A stretch of DNA of 64,000 bases from Psococerastis gibbosa (Eukaryota; Arthropoda; Insecta; Psocodea; Psocidae). Shown in pieces: positions 36,501 through 51,500 of the stretch. Where the stretch lies: contig OZ020487.1 of NCBI GenBank assembly GCA_963971405.1, positions 14,729,344 through 14,793,343 on the forward strand, in the 5' to 3' direction. A program made the translations under genes and the position numbers. The notes under the pieces were generated by a model that ran no database searches, was not told the origin of the DNA, and saw nothing but the letters and a program-made list of their open reading frames with translations. Numbering within the stretch: the stretch's first letter is position 1; the number at the start of each line of letters is the position of its first letter.

Positions 36501-39500
36501 GGGTCTCCACCGACCTCGCATTGCAGAATGCAAATGACATTGACGGAAATTTGAATTTTTCTTTTTATAGAAATCTATTAAAATGTTTGTACTTAACTTA
36601 TCCCATGAAGCCATTTTTTAATTTTAGTTTGTTTGTTTGTGATTTTACTCTATGATCATTGATCAATTTTAACTATGGCATAGAGGAAAACAAACATTCC
36701 CGTCAATTTCATTTGCATTCTGCAATGCGAGGTCGGTGGAAACCCCGCCTAAGTCATGAATGTCTGCTACCACGTCACCGTATTTGTTTTTAGCCCTAGC
36801 CGTTTGGTGGAAACCCCGCCTAACCGAACAAAAAGAATACCTATTGAGTTGGTGGTATCACTGGAATTGTCGCATTAACTGTTACAAAAATACGTAATAA
36901 AAGCTCTAATGCGAGTGCCTACTATAAATTATTATATCAAAGAATATTAATTAAAATATTGCATCCCACAATGTAGAATGCATTTAGATTTTAGAAGTTT
37001 TTTGTCTCTTCTGCATTTACAGTTTCAAATGACAAATCGCCTTTTCAAATAACACCTTACCTGCAGCTTGATCGAGGCGTCATAATACCGGTATTTATTT
37101 AATCCCCTGGTATTAAAAATGTAAACAAGATAATTTTATAATGGAAAGTGCTATTCAAAATTTGGTTGCTTACAGTTATAATCCTAGGGTATTTATTTAA
37201 CCCCGGTATTATAATCGCCTCGATCAGGCTGCTGGGAAATTATTTCAAACCATTTAAATGCGGTATTAAAATTAACCCTCTCCAATAGCAGCAATTCAAC
37301 TGTTTTGTGATGTCGGACCCAATGGCCCCAGCAAAATACTCACTGTTATTGTAATGCATGCGAGTAGCATATTTAATTAATTTTTTATAAGATTGTAGCG
37401 AATTATAGGCTGTTAATTATTTTTTCCGACATTTTATTTTACTTGTGAATCACAATTCCCATTTACCTCAAGGGTAATGAGTTAAACGCAGGTCCATTAT
37501 GTGCCTAGTGCCTAGTCCTGATAAAAGATCTAATATTTGCCAAGTTTCATGGTGAAATATAGGGTGAAAAATCGCATGTTTTGGGTCCTGTCTGAACTCT
37601 GTCAATAGATTCACTAGCCTGCGGTTACGTAGGAAAATTAATGTAAATTGTAGATGGCTTGGAAGGCGTTTTGGAAAGTTTTCTGCTTTGATTGAAAATA
37701 ATTTTTTTCGTTTGTTGTTTTCAGTGGTGGATGCCACAGCGCAGGGCGCTTCAGGTCTGCTCCACGGAAGTACCTGGCAAATGGGTAACTACGACGAATG
37801 CCTGGAAGGGGGCAAACCGTTTGCCACGCAGTTCTGTCTGCCACAACTCAAAGTCTTAGGTAGCAATATTACCGTCGATCCAGCCAGCATGTGGGCCTTC
37901 GTAGAGGTGATTTTTTTTTTTGTTTATCGGAGATTTTCCACTATTTCGCTTCTATTTATGGACCAAAATTAGAGGATATAGAAAAAATGGACTTGGTGGG
38001 ATTCGAACCCACGATCAACGTCTTAACCGCTGGACCACAAGCCCCGACAAGAACAATTCATCTATGTCATCAACTTATATGCTCTTATTGACATGATTAG
38101 TATTGCTAGACAGGTTAGCACAGCTACACAACTATTGTATACGGCGGCGATTTTACTTTAAATTTGATTATGTCATTGACGTTTGTTTTGTTTAAAGGAG
38201 ACTATTATGTAGATACTTAACTTATCTATTATAAATTATGTTATAATATGTTTGAGACTTATTAATGATGTCTGCTACCGTATTAAAACTTAATTTATAA
38301 TAGTTAAGTTAAGTATCTACATAATAGTCTCAAACAAAACAAACGTCAAAATCAAAATAGACGTAAAATTGTTCAGTGGAATACCCGCCATATCTAACCG
38401 TGCCGGTCTGTGAACATATTACTTAATTTGATAAAGGCAATGCTTTATTCATTATACTGCAGTATTATATGGTATATATATCACTGACATGAAATTATAA
38501 CTTTAGTTGAAGACGTAACCTCCTCGTTATAACCGAAAATCAACCAAACTTAATTGACTGGGCCCCAACCCATGTTCTATGCCTAACCAGGGCCACTCAT
38601 TACCTCTATACAGGTCTTGGCCACATTTACTATCAACACACATAATTGTACAGACATATAGTCTACATCTATTCGCCTTAATTATACTCCTCTAATTTGT
38701 CAGGACATGTAGAGTAGCGGTACGGACTCTGACTTTCACCCGAAAGGTTGTTGGTTCGAGTCCCACACTTCCTACATTTTCTGGCCATGCTTCGGAGGAC
38801 ATGTAAAGCAGGCGGTCCCGGGTCTTCCTAGTTGAGTGAAAGAGAGGGCTTTATAGCCCTAACTCCGCAAGGATGGCTTTGTAATGGAAACAATAAAAAG
38901 TCCTTATTTATTTTATTTATTTATTTAACAATCAATAGGTTATAGGGTTTTAAGAGTAGGCAGAAGGGCCCAAGATTCGCCGAGTTTTATGAAAACGTTA
39001 ACGGACAAGCCCATTTTGTAGTTCCTATTGTTTCACCGGGACCGAGGCAATACATCCCAGTGGACGTGATATTAAGACGACTGCTATTGCAGTTGTGTCC
39101 GTTAGCGTGTTAAAGACACTTTTCTTTCTTTCTTTCATTCTTCATTATCCATTTAGTAGACCTGCTGTAGATATACGAGGTAATGGAGCGCATGTAAAGC
39201 AGGCGGTCCCGGGTCTTCCTCGTTGAGTGTAAGAGAGGGCTTTAAAGCCCTAACTCCGCTAGGTTGGCTTAGTAATAGAACAAAAAGTCAATATTTATTT
39301 ATTTAATTTTAGAAAAGTCATGAGCCCAGCAGCCTACCTCGTGATATCTTGCACACAGCCGTTTGCGTGCCGAAATCGTGTTCCCCGAATCAGCTGCAGG
39401 TCGCCTTTCAGGCACAACTAGACGACCTGTCTGCTACTAGTAGTGAAGATGTGACCTATGCCATCTCAGTAGACTCAATCTTCTGTACAGCGTCCAACGA

Positions 39501-42500
39501 AAGCCAAGAATTTGGCTTCAGCGAGATAACCTTCTGGTAAGGTTTGTATATGATCCTCAGGTACACCCATTGCAGGGAGGGAGGCCGGGTGGCAAGCACT
39601 CCCAAAATATCTTAATTTATTTATTAAATTAAATCAAGTTCATACCATGAAAGCCTAAAACTGTGGTCGCTTCATTTTTATTCAGAACAGCATAATAGAA
39701 AATACTGTAACTAACGTCTGGGAGAAATATCTCAGTCATAGATTAAATATTTATTCAACATGGTCGATGTGCTAAATGTGCTGTATAGGCTTAAGTACCT
39801 ACCGTATTTATGTTTGACACTTTCAAACAGATATCGATACTTCGGAACAAAAAGGACACAACTCTAAATTTATCGATTTACAGAAATTGAAGTTAAAGTT
39901 TTTTTTTTATGAATTACCTGACAGTTCCCGCCAAATATAAAAAAAAACACAACTGCCCTCGCGGAGAAAATATACACACTAAATTAACGCCGTTTCCAGC
40001 AAAATACAGATTTAAAAAATATATTTTAGCGTTATTAAGTCGAAATCGACAATATTTGAGTTGTGTCTCATGCCAGCGGCGTGCGAGGGTAGCACTCAAT
40101 ACCTAGCTAACACTTAAAATTTCTTCGTACAAAGTACGAAATACGAACTAATTTATGCTGGCCTAACTATATCTAAAAATTATTAAAAATATACATGGAA
40201 AATATAAAACTGGCACTAAAAGCTACCACTGTACAATACATTCTACTAGTAAATCTGTAAATCTAAATAATCATGAAAAATTCTAATGTAATTTGTCAAG
40301 TTCATACTTTGTCCATATACCTACCCGCATAACCATGAATTTCATAACGCTTGTAGGCGTATATACTGCATTCTACAATACGTTCAGGCCATTTATTATT
40401 ACTAAATACAGTATTTATTATACTTAAGACTACCTACTTATTAAGGCTCATTTTGCTCATTGTATTTCTTTTGTTTTAAATTATCTTATAAAGTACATAC
40501 TGTATACAACATACTATACTTATTTGCTCAGTAAGTTAATATGGATACATATTCAATGGCTCACACAATTATTTCCATGCTTCATGACCAAGTGACGCAT
40601 TTCAAGGATGCATAATAAATCATTATTATTATCTAAATAGTTAGTCTAGTAGATGCAATTCCCCAATCTAATGAGTTCGCATGTCCCCGTCTCATTATTT
40701 TTCTGTTGTTTAAAGACTAAAATTAGGCTAATAAATTCATCTTTGTATAGCACAATATTATTACCACCCCACCACATATTCACATGACCAGTAGACAATT
40801 TACAATCCTTTTAGGGAGATTCATCTACCTATTGAGATGGCGACCAATGTTCAAAATGTTATATCAAATATTCCTATTAAATCAAAGATGGTCACCTTTG
40901 CAGACGATATAGGTATCGTGGTGAGAGCCCCTGATAGCGAAAGACTCCAACAAGAAATCGAAAATGATACAAAAAAAGTCATGACCTGGATAAAACAACA
41001 TAAACTAATACCTAATCTAAAAAAGACCAAGGTCATGTACCCCAGCTACCGACAAACCAACAGTGTAAATAGAAATCTGATATATAATGGCCAAATAATT
41101 GAGGAAATAAACGAAATCAAGTACTTGGGTATCACCATAGACAACAAGTTGACATGGAAACCACACATTGATAAATTACAAAAAAACCTCCGATCTATCA
41201 GCTACATATTATACAATCTACGGCGGTTTTTCCCACAATCAGCGTTAATCACTCTATATAAAGCATGGTACGAAGCCAAACTAAGTTACTGCATAGGCAT
41301 ATGGGGGGGGGGGGGGAGCAGCAGCGACCCATATTCAACCATTACGAACGGCACAAAATTATACAGTAAAAACTCTCACAAGAAGCCATAGATGGTCACA
41401 CTCAAACACAATATATAAAATGAATAAACTGCTGCCCATAAACCTCCTATACAATAAAAATTTGCTAATGTTTACCACAAAACATATTGCAACAATAAAC
41501 ACACGTAATAATGCAAGACAACACACAACAAGATCAACAGCCTACCATACTCTCCCCCTTCCCCACTGGAACCTGACAAACTCAAGACGATCATTACGAT
41601 ATAAGGCAACGACCCTGTACAACTTACTCACTAAGGACTTACACTCTAACAAACACGAGTATCCCACAGTAGACAACGACAACACTGACAAGAACACAAG
41701 AACAGCTATTTACAAGACAATCATTAGAATATGGACGAGGAAAGAACTGGACAAATTACAATAGTAATGCGACGACAAATTACAATAGTTGTAATGAGTA
41801 ATTGTTTGTTTCTAATTTTTTAATTTTAATAATATTTTATTTTTAATAATCTAAGTAAATATATATAATACCGTAGTCTTAGTTTAGTGCTACCCTCGCA
41901 CGCCCATGGCATGAGGGGGCACTACTTTATATATGTACCGAGAAAAAATGTAAAGAAATTACACGGATTTATTATTATTATTATTATTATAAATATATAA
42001 ATATACAGTATGCATATATCGTACATACATGTATGTATGTATGTATGTATATACAGGGTGTTCCAGACCACCCGGACACCCCCTATATCTCGGTTATTAC
42101 GAAAAAATTTGAAATTTTACCGCATTTCAAAATTCCTCATCATAACCGAGATATAGGGGGTGTCCGGGTGGTCTGGAACACCCTGTATACTAGTATATGT
42201 CTGTATATCGAATATCGATTTTAGGAAACACTCTAACTTCCGTAAATATTATCTGATTTTGATTAAACTTGGCACAAAAATTGATCATAGAAATGTCTTG
42301 GTCGAGGTCGTTAACCAGCTAGATCCACAATTTAGTTTTAAGATGGCGGCCGATTGAAACCTTACATAATTCATATCTCAGTCAATGAGAATTGAATTAA
42401 AATTTGGCTGAAAGCCCGTATTATTGTTTACAATAATGGTTAACAACACTTTTTACGACAAATCAACGATTTCAAGATGACGTCCAGTCAAAGTAAAAAT

Positions 42501-45500
42501 AATTTTGTTTTGTGTGTTGATGTTGTGGTCGGGAAAATAATTAATTATTTTTTATTACATACATAGCGTAGGTAGCGTAGATGAAAAGCAGGGTCTGCGG
42601 AATCCCCCTACACCTGATCGGCCAGAGCCGAAAGGGATTTAAAAAAAAAATCCAATTTCACACACAAAATATCGATCATTGAGCCTTAAATGAAATGTTG
42701 TAAAGTAGAAAAAATGTTCTTCTACATTATGATACACATTATGAGCCTATTACTAACACGCCACTACCAACATCTCCAGCACAGTTCTTGAACTTGATTT
42801 GTAAGAAAATTATGACTCTTAAACAATGACAATGTAAAGTCGCGGGAGTTCCGAAATTGTGACTGTAAGTGATGGCCACATATTATACATAAAAATGTAG
42901 AAGAATATTACTTCTAATTTATGACATCTCATATTTAATGCCCCAATCGATATTTCATACGTAACTGAATTTTATTTGAAAACAAACGGAATGTGGTGGT
43001 CTTCAGTTGTTCAGTTTTTGAAAACTTTAAGCCGGCGGGAGAACTGAAATCCAACCCAAAACACTCCGTGTAAAAAATACCAAGTTCCATTGGCCCATCA
43101 AAGTTGTGATATCCAGATGGGCCAAGTTCCTTTTTTCTGCCCATGTATGTTGTGATATCAGGATGGGCCAAGTTCTTGTAATTTTCCTCTTTGAATATTT
43201 TCTCTTAAAGATTAATTTAAATTTTTTTTTCAGAACTTGGGTGCTTCCCTTGCAAAACTCTTCGTAGTTTCCCATCGTTTATTAGAGGTATACCTACGTA
43301 ACGACACTGTGGCCGCAGTTGCAAATTTGTCATTTAGGCATATCTTATGCGTCATCATTGGCCAATTACAGCAAGTGTCAGTGTCCAGGTACATAAGCAT
43401 GAAGAAGCACCAAGTTCTGAAAATAAAATTTAAATTAATCTTTTAGAGAAAATATTCAAAGAGAAAAATTACAAGAACTTGGCCCATCCTGATATCACAA
43501 CATACATGGGCAGAAAAAAGGAACTTGGCCCATCTGGATATCACAACTTTGATGGGCCAAAGGAACTTGGTACTTTTTACACGGAGTGTTTTGGGTTGGA
43601 TATCATACCTTTTTGTACAAATAACAAATAACTTGACAAGTATGCATGAACTGTTAAAAAAATTGAAAGACAGAGGAAGAATTTGCCATCTATTCACCAA
43701 ACATGGCTGTACTATGTATGGTGAAAAATGCTGGAACCGGAACAGCCATGATGGAAGATCGAGAATAAATTTGAAAAGTGAAGATTCGAGAATTTTCGGG
43801 AAGAGTCTAGCTAGCACCAGAGTAACTAGAAGACTGACAAGTTATTGATAGCCCATATGAAAGAAAGAACAATATACAACATGCGAATTGCGAACCACTA
43901 TATATAGATATACCTACCTACCTATGTAGGAATTAAGCACATCTAGAAGCTAGCTTTCGTTAAGTGACTACGTTAAGTTACGAAATCTATTTTCTGAATA
44001 AAGTGGAAAAAATGGGAAATGGCAAGAATGAACCCAATCCCAAATTTCAGTTGTCCTGAACACGTGGATGGGATGAGCGTGCCATAGGTATGCTCGGTCG
44101 TAAGCTAAGTACGTAAAATTCATTACGTGATTGCTAAGTTATCATAAAACTTTTTCGGGGTTTTTGATTTATTCTGGGGGTTTGATGGTAAGAAGAGACT
44201 AATTCCTGAGTTTCACATCTCCAGCACATCTGGAAGTGGTCTATAATTTGTGTCAGTCAGTGAGTCCACGCGAAAAGCGTGGTTTTGGGGTATATGGATT
44301 TCAGCAACCAATCATGCTAGAGTGCGAGAGTAGATTTTTAAATTGGGATTCTGTGCTGTATTTAAAGCCTGAAGGCAAAATTAGAGGTCAATCGGACAAC
44401 TAAGTGAGCTACAGTGATGGTTGGAAAGTGGCTAAAATGCCGTAAACTCGCTGTGGTGATATACTTGCTAGGCAGCTCATCGGGGGTGTATATGGAACTT
44501 GGTCGCGCTGCCGCGCGCGTTGATTCAAAAACACAGTTTATTAAGCACTAATGTACTAAAATACTGTATGTAAATATGAAAACAAATTTTCCAATGCAAT
44601 ACTTGTTTATGTATTTACTTTAATCATTATGTACAATACATCTATTTTACTGAGGCGGCTATTCCACTTGACAATATTCCGTCATTTACGCATCAATAAT
44701 AAGTCTCTAATACCATATTATAACTTAATTTATAATAGATAAGTTAAGTTGTTAAGTACCTACATAATAGTCTCATTAAAACAAAAATCTCATCAATTAT
44801 TGATGCACAAATGACGAAATATTGACAAATGGAATAGCCGCCTGAGTTTCATTTGCCACTGATCATGGCGATTATAATACCGGTATTTATTTAATATTAT
44901 CAAATAATTAATATTTATTAAAAATGTAAACAAACAAATTTTGAATAGCACTTTCCATTATAAAATTATCTTGTTTACATTTTTAATACCAGGGGATTAA
45001 ATAAATACCGGTATTTAATTATAATCCCAATGAAACTAAAGGCAACTCTGTACTTTTGTAGGGTGGTGTGCGCATTGGTGATTTTGGCGGCGATTTCCGG
45101 ATCTTTTATCAGCAGTGATTCTGGTGAGTAGTAATATCTTCTTGTAAAACTTGTAAAACAGTGGCGTGTATAAGGGGCCCCGACCCAGCCCCCCCCCCCC
45201 CGAATAGGAAAATTTAACACGAAATATTAACTAATGTGAGTTGCAACAGTAATACACAGTACAAAGTACTAAATTTCCTAACCACCGACCCCCTCTAGCG
45301 CACCTTCCTACATCATACAAAAATATACAAAATTACAGTCTGAGCGCAATGGCAAAACATACGAAATACCTCTACATAAGACCACAAGACATGGGCAATC
45401 TACAGTAATATACGCTATTCGCCACTGTAACCACCTACCATTGGAGGTAGGGCAGCTAGTTCACTCAGTAGCTTTAAGAAAATTATTAAGAAACAATATA

Positions 45501-48500
45501 TCTTAGATAACGCTTGAGACTCTCTCCGGTCTTATAATGGGGACGACAATGTATCCCCCTCCCCCCCGTAAATATTTAACCTTCTTTTTTCCATCTCTTC
45601 TCTTTTCTCTATTTAATTTTAAGCATCTATCTGTCATTAATAGTCTACAATGTTTTTGTTTTTAAGGTTAGCATGAAAAGAAGACTTTATAGTCTTATTG
45701 TTCACCTTTTGTTTTTTTTTGTTTTTCAATAAAGCCATTTTCAATTCAATTCAATACATATCTAGCCAGATCTAATACGATTGATATTTTCTACCATGAC
45801 ATGGAGGTACCTATAGACATACCTAATTAATATGAATTAAAATACCTTTGCTTGGTCCACAGAAAAAATAAAATGTAAACTGAACTAACGGCTTCGGCAC
45901 TAAACCATCGTCAGGTTGAATAGAATATCCGAAACGGAGTGCTAGCCCCTTCCTCTTCTATTTTATCTGTTCAACCTGAGAATGGCTTAGTACCGAAACC
46001 AGTAGTTCATATACATACATTTTATTTTATTTGTGGACTAAGCAAAGATATTTTATTCCATTATCAGATCTAATAGATATTCGAGTCAACAGTAAGCGGT
46101 AAGTGGTCTGGTTGTTAAAGTTCAACGCTGTCTCGGGCTTGTTCCCTTGGGATGAATTAGCTAGAGACTAACTGGTCTTGACCCTATATTTTATGTGTAA
46201 GTCAATGAACTGCAGTAGGGTCAATATAATTTTTTTTTTTAACGTCAATTTAATTATTTTTTTAACGTTTAAGTCAATGAATTTGTCTACCTACCTGCCT
46301 ACCACTTTTGCAGATTGTCGTATAGTGCGCTTCTTCAAGTGTTTCTCATTCAAAGACAATGTCCTCAGACTTTTAGACGCAGAAGAGGAATCCTCACAAC
46401 ACCTGTCTGTGCTGCATGGCCTAAAAGTAGCATCTATTTTCTTTATCGTCTATGGCCACCGCTTCGGACTGATACTTATTCTAGCTGTCTACAACTACCA
46501 AGAGGTAGGTAGCCCATGTAATACAGTTTGTTACTCAGTAGGTGCAGCGATAGGTACCATCAATTTTATGACTTCAGGATGCGCCCTTGCTGCATGCTCC
46601 AAAGTCATCTTCTTCTTTCTAACGCCTGCTTTCAGCATTTCTGCTTTAAGCAACCCTGTCAGCCTGACGGGGGAGTGAGTCTGTTTATTAACTTGAGGCA
46701 CCCTAAGGGCAGACTCCTTTAGAGGATTATAGGGGACTCCGAACCACTTGGGGAACGTAGTAAAGTCACACAATTAATTAGGAGGTGACCAGGACTCGAC
46801 ACACACTCAGAGTGATTAGTACATAGTCTCAGCGTGTTATCATGTCCCACCATGATTCTCTGCCAACGCTGTGCACACTACCAAGTTTGCTGCAGTTTGA
46901 AACATGCTCTGCTCTAATAGATTCAACTTGGTAAGGCCATGGGCATGCTTTAAAGTCTAAACGACGACATTATTAGTTGACTTCTCAATATAAACGCACT
47001 TAAGGGGGTGTACAACCGCATGGTCTTCTTCTAATGTTCGCAAAGTATGACCGTGACGTTGGAAACTCCTTCAAGAAGGGAGAGGGGCAAAGGACTTACA
47101 CAGTGCTGCAATAAGACATTATTATCACGTAATTTTTATAAAAAAATAATAATAATAAGATAAATATAGGGTATGGGCTAAAAAACCCTGTATTAATTAA
47201 TTTTAATATTGTAGGTGGAAGAATGGAGACACACAAACCATAACATGTTCATCATGCAAGCCGACCTGGTGGTCGACACATTTTTCTTCGTGTCTGGAGT
47301 TGTGGCTACGTACATTTTGTGTGCCTTGTTCGAGAGAAGGAGCCTAACTGTACCCAAAGCTATTTTTGCAAGAATATTCAGGTGCGTGGGGAATTAGTCT
47401 AAGCATTGGCATTGGCCAATAATAATATAAAAGACTAGACTAGACTCACCCCATTGACTTGACCACTGCTCTATTTGGCATGTTGCAGTCAGCAACATGT
47501 CCGGAAGCTCCGTTTTTCCTACCAATGAAAGTCAGGTACCCATTAGGGTAGGATTGACCCAGATCCCAGTGCAAAATTCCTATTATGCACATCATTATTC
47601 CTCACCGAGTCTTATGTTCCGCTCGCTTCGCCCCATTTTGGGTGTTATTCGTCCCCACAGTGCAGCCACTCTTTAACAGCCTCACTCACTTGCCAATTCC
47701 CATTTGACTAGAGATCTATGTAGGAGGATGTATGTATGGGACATATGATCCCGCACAAAATTTTTAGGGCAACGTCTTTTCGGTAGCTGACCATAAGATT
47801 AATATAATAATAATAACGAGGAGGTTACCTTTTCAACCAATGTTAATTTAATGTCAGTGTTATATTGTATATACTATATAATACTGCAATACAGAATTAA
47901 CTTCACCTCATCATAAAAACTATTTTGAAGAACAGGCCGGTAAGGTGGGCGTACACAGCGCAAAAGTGGCAAAAAGGCTACGGCTCGTATTTAGATTTCG
48001 AGTCAAGTGCGAAGCTACGTACTACAGTTGAATAATCACATTTCTGCAGATCTGGCAATTTAAAAACTCCGTACAAAATATTTTTTTCAGGTTGGCACCA
48101 ACATACTACATGCTTGTATGGTATCAAGCCAGCGCAGCATTCCGCCTGGGATCAGGGCCTGTGTGGAACGTGATGCAGGGATTAGAAACAAGGAATTGCG
48201 TCGAAAATTGGTGGGCCAATATCTTCTTCTTCAATAATTATCTCCCAGCTGAAAGCATTGTAAGTGTCATAAGTCAATATCATAGGTTTCCATTCCGAGC
48301 AAAATCGTATCTTTTGATTCAAATAATTCGAATAAATGAATAATTATGATTATGAAAAAATGCATTATGAATGATTCGAATAGAATCGAATCTTTCGATT
48401 AGATTTGATTGATCGTTTTCGAAATCAAAATCGAATTTGAAATTGAAAATCGGACGTCCCTTGTAGGCTACTTATCGAGCCTTGACTAGGGCTGTGAAAC

Positions 48501-51500
48501 ATTGTCTTTGAATTGAATTGAAAACGACTTTATTGAATAAAAACAAAACAGAAGGCGAACAATAAGACTATTCAGTCTTCTTTTCATGCTAACCTTAAAA
48601 AAAGTCTTTGAGTCTTTTAAGTCTTTTTAAGTCTTTAAAAAAAAAAGGATGATTCTCATACAAACAATTCAATGACTGCATCCGAATTACCTCTTCAGCC
48701 GTCTCTGTAGGTAATACCTGTGTTGAGTTACGATCGGTTTCCGGTCGCATGATGTGTACAAGTACGAACAAGCTACCACTATGCCATCGATGGCCTTATG
48801 TAAATAATATATTTAAATGAGTCCTTATTGATGGATTTGTTCTTTAATAATTTATTCTTAATTTATTTCTAATATTTCTTGTGGAAATTGGTGAAAATCA
48901 CAAACAAACAAACTAAAATTAAAAAATGGCGTCATGGGCTATGTTATGTACAAACATTTTAATAGATTTCTATAAAAAGAAAAATTCAAATTTCCGTCAA
49001 TGTCATTTGCATTCTGCAATGAGAGGTCGGTGGAAACCCAGCCTTATGAAGCCCACATTTGTGCAACTTCTCTATTTCAGTGCCTCGTCCACTCGTGGTT
49101 CATCCCTTGCGACGTGCACTTCTTCCTATTGGCTTGCCTGCTGGTGACCCTCCTCGTCCGCCAGCCCAAGGTCGGCCTCGGACTGCTGACTGTGCTGACC
49201 TTATTTTCACCGGCTGTGCCTGCCCTTGTGTCCCACTACTACAACCTCAAGCCTGTTATTTTATTCTACAATGAGTAAGTCATATAAACAGGTCATTGAT
49301 GAACTGCCAGCCTCGGAAAAGTTTAGTATGGTCGACACAATGTAATATTTCCTTATGAGGTACTTTGAAAGTTGTTCTTTTTTTTAAGATGTCATAACCT
49401 CACGCTATGACGCCATTAGATAGGTACTAAGTGCTATTGTCTCTCCAGTTTAAAACTACAACAATTTCGCAGGCCGGGGGAAGCTTTATATCTCAAACTC
49501 AAACGTATAAAACCTTTGGGACATTTTCCGTTATCATCCCACTCGGCTGGAATGGTATTATAGGGGCAGCCCCAGCATATTGGATCATGTCTTAATACTT
49601 TGCATTGGTTATTATTCCGATTCAGTACTTTCTGTCTGTTACGCGTTAGACATGAATTTTCCAAAAGTTGACTGGTGTTGCCGGTACAAAGAAAGAAGCA
49701 GTTGATTTTTTTTGGTTAAAGGAATGCTTATAATAGCCTATAGGAAGATAAGGGAACTAGGACAGTGGTCGACAGATATTTGTGCGAATTTTAAATAATA
49801 TAAATAAATTTAAATATAATCAGTTTACAAGCTATTTTTCTTTATATTTGTATAATCCGAAAAGCTATGTGGGATGATAACGGATAAGGTCCAATCTTTG
49901 GTGTTCTACATTTTTATGCTGTAGCAGTACTCAGTACTGTACTTCCTTACCAGCAGCTGTGGGAGCAGTCATAGATATAGAAATTCAAATAAAACGTAAA
50001 TAAATATGCATAAAATTTTATTTCCCCAGATTTTCCTCATTTTACTACAGGGTAGGTACCCCTAATAAAAAATGTAGCTACTTAAATAAATTCGTTGCAT
50101 TCTAGGTTCTTAAGCGATCCCAGAAGTAGCCAAGTGTACGACATTCTTTACGTGAAAAGTCATAACAGAGTTGCAGTGTACCTGATCGGTATCTGTGTTG
50201 GTTACTTCTTGCATAGACAGAAGGACTCCAAACATGCAATGTCAAAGGTCAGTATAGTTGTATACTCATTGAAAAGCCCAACGATATTTAGGTAAGCGGG
50301 TTCTGAAGGAAGTCGGCATGATTTTCCATATTCCTGTAGGTGTACGCAAGGCCGTAGCCAGAAGGTCCGGACCCCCCCCCCCCTGCTCTAGAGAGAGCTT
50401 TTTAAGGAGTTTTCAATATATAGTTGTTTAAATCACCTCAGATGGACCCCCCCCCCCCCGAAACAAATTTATGGCTACGATCTTGATGTGCGTTTGACTC
50501 TCACACATCCATCCAAAGCCCGTTCGAGACATTTCTGTCACCCGTGAATCGTCATCGTCGTCATCCTGGTCTTGAGCCCTACAGTTCGACAGGTGGTGAA
50601 ATAATTTATCAAACGATAACCCGACCAGCCGCAACCTATGGGTGTGAGACATGGGTTATGACTGGGAGGAGCGAGGAGCTGCTTGAAATATGATAAAAGC
50701 GTAAGATTCTCCGAAAGGTGTATGGACCAGTGCAAAGTCAGGGAGAGAGGGAGGGATAGAGAGAATGTGGCATATCCGTAGCAATGAAGAGCTCTTTACG
50801 CGATATACCAAGAACCTACGATAGTCGTCGAAATCAAGAGAGCCGCATCAGGTGGCTAGGACACGTAGAACGAATGCCAGACAATAGGGCTACAAGAGCA
50901 GCCTTATACAAGGTGCCCCAAGGGAGAAGAGTGGGACGACCACGGATGCGATGGCTGGACGACGTTGAGTAGGACCTGGTGACCCTTGCCGTCGATGACT
51001 GGCGAAGGAGGGCGCAGGACCACGCATCCTGGCGCGATGTGGCAGAGCAGGCCAAGGCACTTCACGGGCCGTAACACCAAGGAGTAAGTAAGTAAGTAAG
51101 ATCATAGGAGGCGTGGCGAGTGACCCCACAAATTTAAATATATATTTTTGGTGGAAAGCGAATGTTCCCTATGTAGAACTCAAGATTTTGGTATGTATTT
51201 TTTAGTGGGTGGCTGTTTTGGCATTGATCGTGGGACCTGTGTTGATGTTGACGTCCATGAAATTGGGCAGTATATACTACGACCCCGCACCGCCTGGTCA
51301 CCTTGTCTCCGTCCTAATATCTGGGTTAAGAAGGCCAATTTGGGGCATAGGGCTCTCAATCCTCCTTATCGCCCATCGTTTTGGGCCAAAAAGTAAGTAC
51401 TTACATGTTGCTCTATTTTATATATATTTCTGGGTACAGTCCCGTATCTTTTAATATGTGTATGTAGCCTACAGGCGTTGGCTAAAAGACTATAACATTC

